Assembly: GCA_910584265.1 (NCBI GenBank)
Contig: CAJTZE010000009.1
Location: forward strand, 1 to 64,000
Direction of reading: 5' to 3'
DNA: 64,000 bases
Source of the DNA: an uncultured Dorea sp.
Lineage (GTDB): Bacteria; Bacillota; Clostridia; Lachnospirales; Lachnospiraceae
The notes under the pieces are model-generated. The model worked only from the letters and a program-made list of their open reading frames with translations. It ran no database searches and had not been told where the DNA came from. The translations under genes and the position numbers were made by a program. Every line of letters begins with the position of its first letter. Position 1 is the first letter of the stretch. This document shows positions 60,155-64,000 of this stretch, piece after piece.

Positions 60155-60598
60155 TCAACGCAGCCTGTTTTCAACAAGTCCAAATGAAGCAGAAATAACA
60201 GCATAATCCAGCGTAACCAGCCTTGCAGCAACCACTAGGCCCAACATTGGATCCTTTGAAAAAACATTAAAAAGATGCGCCAAATTCTGTACTCCATCGG
60301 CTAAAAATTCCTTACAAAGTTCATCCCTGTACTCAATAAATCCAAAGTCATACCCCGCGGGATACGAAATCGGCATATTAAGAACGCAGATGTAATCTGT
60401 CTCTTCTGCAAGAGCAAGCAATTTTTCGACAGTAAAGCCCCTGGCTCCCTCTTCCACCGGTTCAATCCTACAAACATTTAGATTTTTGGAGATTTCTTCC
60501 GCAATCATATTTTCCACAATCATGTTTGTGTCGTAATCTGTATTTTCTTTCAGATAGCGGAATGGCTGTTGTGCTTCTAATGCTCCGCTCCCTCTCAT
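60155..60598 (-). CDS. Hypothetical protein, possibly a gene fragment
   Basis: A 147-residue reading frame with protein-like composition (MIVENMIAEEISKNLNVCRIEPVEEGARGFTVEKLLALAEETDYICVLN..., ending FGLVENRLR). I do not recognise the family. It has no signal peptide and no clear membrane helix. The first 25 residues (MRGSGALEAQQPFRYL) look like read-in, so the true start may be MIVENM, or the 5' end may be lost. Neighbours on both sides are fragments, so this may be one too. Confidence 0.45.
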   Translation of the reverse strand: MRGSGALEAQQPFRYLKENTDYDTNMIVENMIAEEISKNLNVCRIEPVEEGARGFTVEKLLALAEETDYICVLNMPISYPAGYDFGFIEYRDELCKEFLADGVQNLAHLFNVFSKDPMLGLVVAARLVTLDYAVISASFGLVENRLR

Positions 60599-60634
60599 AT
60601 AGAAATTGTGCGGTTAGCAAAAAAACTTTTTCTC

Positions 60635-60787
60635 TTAACGATGGGAGAATGGTATTGTAGCAGGCGAATCATACGGCCTGTCGTGATATGCGCCGTAATG
60701 AAGTTTGATATCAAACTCATTATCCTTGATATACAGCTCCACCTGCTCTGCCAAATTTACAGGCTTACCGCTGCACACATTAATGGT
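60635..60787 (-). pseudogene. C-terminal fragment of a sugar-nucleotide epimerase/dehydratase
   Basis: About 50 codons on the minus strand read INVCSGKPVNLAEQVELYI, then NEFDIKLHYGAYHDRPYDSP and a stop. That matches the tail of NAD-dependent epimerase/dehydratase (SDR) proteins (NVCSGKP... and the RPYDSP end). The whole Rossmann domain is missing. The fragment ends where the opposite-strand regulator fragment begins, marking a rearrangement join. Confidence 0.6.
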
Positions 60788-61029
60788 ATGGAAAATCGAA
60801 GAATATCATCGGGCCTTCTGTAAAAGTATTGCGCAAACGACATCATCTTACACAAAAAGCTCTGGCTGAACAGCTTCAGCTTCAGGGTTACGATTTCAAT
60901 GATTTAACTATTCTCCGCATAGAGCAGGGAACGCGTTTTGTTGCTGATTATGAAGTCCAGGCACTTGCCAATTACTTTCAAGTAAGTTCTGATGATTTAC
61001 TAAATAACTGTTTTCAGAACCCAAAATAG
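60784..61029 (+). pseudogene. 5'-truncated XRE-family regulator
   Basis: The frame reads KNIIGPSVKVLRKRHHLTQKALAEQLQLQGYDFNDLTILRIEQGTRFVADYEVQALANYFQVSSDDLL to a stop. It is a nearly complete helix-turn-helix protein, but no ATG or GTG with a ribosome site exists at its beginning, and the frame opens right at a stop next to the epimerase fragment. A TTG at 60829 lies too far in. The start was probably lost in a rearrangement, so translation is doubtful. Confidence 0.6.
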
Positions 61030-61060
61030 AATATTATATTGACAGTCTTGTTACAAAATG

Positions 61061-61096
61061 AAAAATGGCCGGTGCATCCACAGCCAGACCATTTTC
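61061..61096 (-). terminator. Terminator after mtlD
   Basis: On the minus strand, AAAATGGTCTGGC / CCGGCCATTTT folds into an imperfect stem, followed by TTCATTTTG. Confidence 0.65.
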
Positions 61097-61155
61097 CCAT
61101 AAATTATTATTTTATTATACCAAGGAGCATTGTAAGGACTAGTATGCTCAGCACA

Positions 61156-62298
61156 CTAGCCGAGCTTCTCGTACTCAGCAACAATCTTATCCAACAGAGC
61201 CTCATCTGTAAGACCTGTGATCTCAGCCGCCGCCGCCCGGATACCCTGTGCCGCAATCTTCTCCTGCAGCTCTGCACTCTGCTTATCCTCCGGGTTATTA
61301 TAATGCAGCGCCGCGCCAACACCCGTCAGCAGATGCTCTACCGGAAGTCCATAGCCCGCCGCCGTCATAAGAGGCTTAATCAGGCGGTCTGTAGGGCTCA
61401 GTTTGCGGAGCGGCTCACGGCCTACGCGGGTCACATCATCCTGCAGATATGGATTCTTGAAGCGGCTGATGATCTTCTTAATGTAAGCCGCATGCTTCTC
61501 TGGATCAAAGCCGTACTTCTTGATCAGCCCGTCTCCGCTTTCCTTCATTGCCTCAGACACGATTCCATAAATCTCCTCGTCTGCAATCGCCTTGTCAATG
61601 GTCGGGATTTTACGGAGTGTACCCAGATATGCGGTAATGCAGTGTCCGGTATTCAATGTAAATAATTTGCGCTCAATATAAGCCATCAGATCATCCACCA
61701 GCGTCATGCCTGTGATCTCTGGAATCTCGCCCTTGAAACCAGACTTCTCTACATCCCACTCATAGTAGCGTTCTACTACGACGTCTATGAAATTCTCACT
61801 CTTAACCGGCGGTACGATTCTGTCTACCGCACAATCCGGGAAGCCTACGTATTCATCCGCAAACGCCCTTCCCGCATCGCTTAGGTTCTCATATACAGCC
61901 TTCTTAAGCTGGGAGGTTCCACGGATTGCATTCTCACATGCGATCATATTCATAGTCTCTTTTATGCCCATCTCCATACGCTTCTCAATCGCCTTTGCAA
62001 TAGTCGGAGCGACCCTTGGCAGGATTACAAGGCCTACCGCCGTTGTTACGATATCTGCTGTTGCAATTTCATCTACCGCCTCCGGCTTTGTGGAATTCAC
62101 GCCGCAGATATTTTCGAGCTTCTGATCCTCGCACTCCACGTCCATAATATGAACCGTGTACGTCTTGTCCTCATTGATCTTATCGATTACCGCATCTACC
62201 ACATCGGCAAATACCACCTGATAGCCTGACTGACTGAGCAATGCCCCGATAAATCCACGACCAATGTTACCTGCACCAAACTGAACCGCTTTTTTCAT
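61156..62298 (-). CDS. mtlD: Mannitol-1-phosphate 5-dehydrogenase
   Basis: A 380-residue long-chain polyol dehydrogenase that oxidises mannitol 1-phosphate to fructose 6-phosphate with NAD+. The N-terminal Rossmann motif AVQFGAGNIGRGFIG is intact. NTGHCITAYLG and the catalytic-region Lys (ERKLFTLNTGH) are family-typical, as is DRIVPPVKSENFIDV. Start placed at MKKAVQ with AAGGAG 9 nt upstream; 13 upstream in-frame codons are not conserved. It lies 82 nt after the mannitol PTS gene, forming a mannitol operon. Confidence 0.94.
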   Translation of the reverse strand: MKKAVQFGAGNIGRGFIGALLSQSGYQVVFADVVDAVIDKINEDKTYTVHIMDVECEDQKLENICGVNSTKPEAVDEIATADIVTTAVGLVILPRVAPTIAKAIEKRMEMGIKETMNMIACENAIRGTSQLKKAVYENLSDAGRAFADEYVGFPDCAVDRIVPPVKSENFIDVVVERYYEWDVEKSGFKGEIPEITGMTLVDDLMAYIERKLFTLNTGHCITAYLGTLRKIPTIDKAIADEEIYGIVSEAMKESGDGLIKKYGFDPEKHAAYIKKIISRFKNPYLQDDVTRVGREPLRKLSPTDRLIKPLMTAAGYGLPVEHLLTGVGAALHYNNPEDKQSAELQEKIAAQGIRAAAAEITGLTDEALLDKIVAEYEKLG

Positions 62299-62380
62299 GA
62301 TGATTTCTCCTTTACTATTTGTGATTTTCATTTCCAATCTTAAATCGGAAGGGAGTTCCCCCCCTTCCTGTCATACCAAT

Positions 62381-64000
62381 CTAGCCGAATGTCTTCATAA
62401 TTGTATCAACGTCTGCGTTCTTCTTCAGGTTCTCAAGAAGCTCCTCATCCTCTAAGCTTCCTGCAATGTTTGCAAGAATCTCAAGATGCTCGTCGCCAAC
62501 GCCTGCAATACCAATTACGAGGTTTGCCTTCTCATCACCGAAATCAACGCCTTCCGGATACTGCATTACTACGATACCTGACTTCTTAACAGTCTCCTTC
62601 GCATTGGAGGTTCCGTGAGGGATTGCAACGCCCATTCCCATATATGTGGTAACAAGCTTTTCACGCTCTACCATCGCGTCAATATAATCTTCATTTACGA
62701 ATCCCAGCTCGCACAGAAGCTTTCCTGCCGCACGGATTGCTGTCTCTTTGTCTACGCTTGGAAGTCCCGTCTTAATACCTTCCTCAATTAGAACGCCCTT
62801 CTTTGCCTCTTTCTTCGGTTCTTCCGCTGCCGGTTCCTCTGCCGCCGGAGCCGCTTCTCCGGAAGAAAGTGCTGCCAGCTCGTCATACAGTGCATCCAGA
62901 CTTGGATCTGCAAGGAAGTTATTTAAGGTTACCAGTCTTGCCTGAGGCGCGCTCTTAGCCGCACGATCCTGTAAAATAGTCTGGCATACTACAACATTTG
63001 CATCGGAAGGAACATTGTCAACGGATGTATTCGTTACAACGATTCCCAGATTCAGAGGCTTGATTCGGTTTCTGAACTTTGTCGCACCCATAGCAGAAGA
63101 ACCCATACCAGCGTCACATGCGAAGATAATCTTCTTAATATCTGCAGCCTTCACATCTGCTCCTGTAAGCGCCTGTACCGGAGCGCCGCCCTTTGCCTCA
63201 GCCTTCATGCTGTCCTTCTTTGCCTGTGCTTCCTCAAGGCTCTTCTCACCGGACATCTTAATGATCGGTGTTGCAACCAGAAAGGAAACTCCTGTAGCAA
63301 TCACTACGCCGAGAAGTGTGATCAGCATACCGCTTCCCCTTGGCGACATGGACATGAATGCGATGATGGATCCCGGTGAAGCCGGTCCGACAAGTCCTGC
63401 CCCCATAATGCTATAGAAGAAAATAGCACATACATTACCAACGATAGGTGCAATGATAACAATCGGATTCATCAATATATATGGGAAATAGATCTCATGG
63501 ATACCGCCCAGGAAGTGAATGATGATGGCTCCTGGAGCGGATGCCTTTGTAACCTTATCCTTGCTGAACATCCAGTATGCGATCAGGACACCGAGTCCCG
63601 GTCCCGGATTAGGCTCCAGCATATACATAATGGATCTTCCCATCTCCTGCGCCTGAAGTGTGGCAATCGGTGTAAAGATACCGTGGTTGATCGCATTGTT
63701 CAGGAACAATACCTTTGCAGGCTCAATAAAGATTGCCGCCAGCGGAAGAAGTCCGTGATTAACCAATACGTCAACACCGGATGACAGAACAACCAGTATC
63801 GCCGCCATCAGAGGCCCGATCAGGTAAGAGCCGATGATTGCAAGGATCATACCCAGGATTCCAACCGAGAAGTTGTTGATCAGCATCTCAAAGCCTGCCG
63901 GCATATGTCCTTCCATAGCCTTGTCAAACTTCTTGATCACAAATCCGCCGATCGGTCCCATCAGCATTGCGCCCATCAGCATCGGATAATCCGGCGCTCC
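62381..64000 (-). CDS. mtlA: PTS mannitol transporter EIICBA (5' end beyond window)
   Basis: The C-terminal 539 residues of a mannitol-specific PTS enzyme; the reading frame stays open to the window edge. EIIC membrane segments include the conserved HGIFTPIATLQAQEMGRSI and GGIHEIYFPYILM. EIIB has its phosphocysteine in IIFACDAGMGSSAMG (about 290 residues in). A long Ala/Glu-rich linker (EAAPAAEEPAAEEPKKEA) leads to EIIA with the phosphohistidine in GVAIPHGTSNAKE. All three domains are fused, as in E. coli MtlA. The first membrane helices lie outside the window. Confidence 0.93.
   Translation of the reverse strand, partial: GAPDYPMLMGAMLMGPIGGFVIKKFDKAMEGHMPAGFEMLINNFSVGILGMILAIIGSYLIGPLMAAILVVLSSGVDVLVNHGLLPLAAIFIEPAKVLFLNNAINHGIFTPIATLQAQEMGRSIMYMLEPNPGPGLGVLIAYWMFSKDKVTKASAPGAIIIHFLGGIHEIYFPYILMNPIVIIAPIVGNVCAIFFYSIMGAGLVGPASPGSIIAFMSMSPRGSGMLITLLGVVIATGVSFLVATPIIKMSGEKSLEEAQAKKDSMKAEAKGGAPVQALTGADVKAADIKKIIFACDAGMGSSAMGATKFRNRIKPLNLGIVVTNTSVDNVPSDANVVVCQTILQDRAAKSAPQARLVTLNNFLADPSLDALYDELAALSSGEAAPAAEEPAAEEPKKEAKKGVLIEEGIKTGLPSVDKETAIRAAGKLLCELGFVNEDYIDAMVEREKLVTTYMGMGVAIPHGTSNAKETVKKSGIVVMQYPEGVDFGDEKANLVIGIAGVGDEHLEILANIAGSLEDEELLENLKKNADVDTIMKTFG

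Overview
The window looks like a chromosomal segment of a spore-forming gut Firmicute, most likely in the Lachnospiraceae (class Clostridia). Evidence: sporulation genes (yabP, yabQ, a CotS-like kinase, spoVG), a glgC/glgD pair arrangement, an archaeal-type prolyl-tRNA synthetase under a T-box, low-GC Gram-positive promoters and Shine-Dalgarno sites, and no outer-membrane genes. Nearly all DNA is chromosomal housekeeping. I see no CRISPR array, no tRNA or rRNA gene and no intact transposon.

Layout. 0.1-4.3 kb: divIC-yabQ-yabP-rqcP-HU plus a CotS-like kinase and cca, all on the minus strand. 4.3-6.0 kb: an AT-rich patch with an XRE regulator, a small membrane protein, a broken paralogue-like gene and the C-terminal stump of a tyrosine recombinase, which I read as the remains of an integrated element. 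6.0-16.6 kb: proS with its T-box, a pseudouridine synthase, then murC, dnaD, dnaI/dnaC-like and prs on the minus strand (with two consensus DnaA boxes ahead of dnaD), and a plus-strand glgC-glgD-spoVG block. 16.6-23.9 kb: MATE exporter, YhaN/YhaO-like DNA-repair pair, a VanR/VanS-like two-component system and asnS. 24.0-30.3 kb: an eight-gene accessory operon joining an OpuC-type quaternary-amine ABC importer to two C_GCAxxG_C_C proteins, a cysteine-rich iron-sulfur protein and an MFS transporter. 30.5-32.8 kb: AIM24-like protein, VanZ-like protein, HD hydrolase and XRE regulator.

32.8-52.9 kb is the rpmG-secE-nusG-rplK-rplA / rplJ-rplL / rpoB-rpoC locus, read on the minus strand. It is interrupted twice. 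A 6.5-kb block of envelope and zinc-ribbon genes, mostly on the opposite strand, lies between rplA and rplJ, and a Na/phosphate symporter-like gene lies between rplL and rpoB. The rpoBC unit has its own strong promoter and a leader that can fold into a compact three-way junction. 53-59.8 kb: a DUF1015 protein, two overlapping XRE genes, a second glgC-glgD pair, a Mbeg1/DUF2974 lipase-fold protein and purC. 59.8-61.1 kb: gene fragments. 61.1 kb to the end: mannitol catabolism (mtlD and a fused mannitol PTS EIICBA, cut by the window edge).

The strongest candidates for something undescribed are the transporter/redox operon at 24-30 kb, the zinc-ribbon/lectin/GH3 envelope cluster lodged in the ribosomal-protein locus, and the structured rpoB leader. 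Functional statements rest on recognising family motifs by eye. No database search was run.
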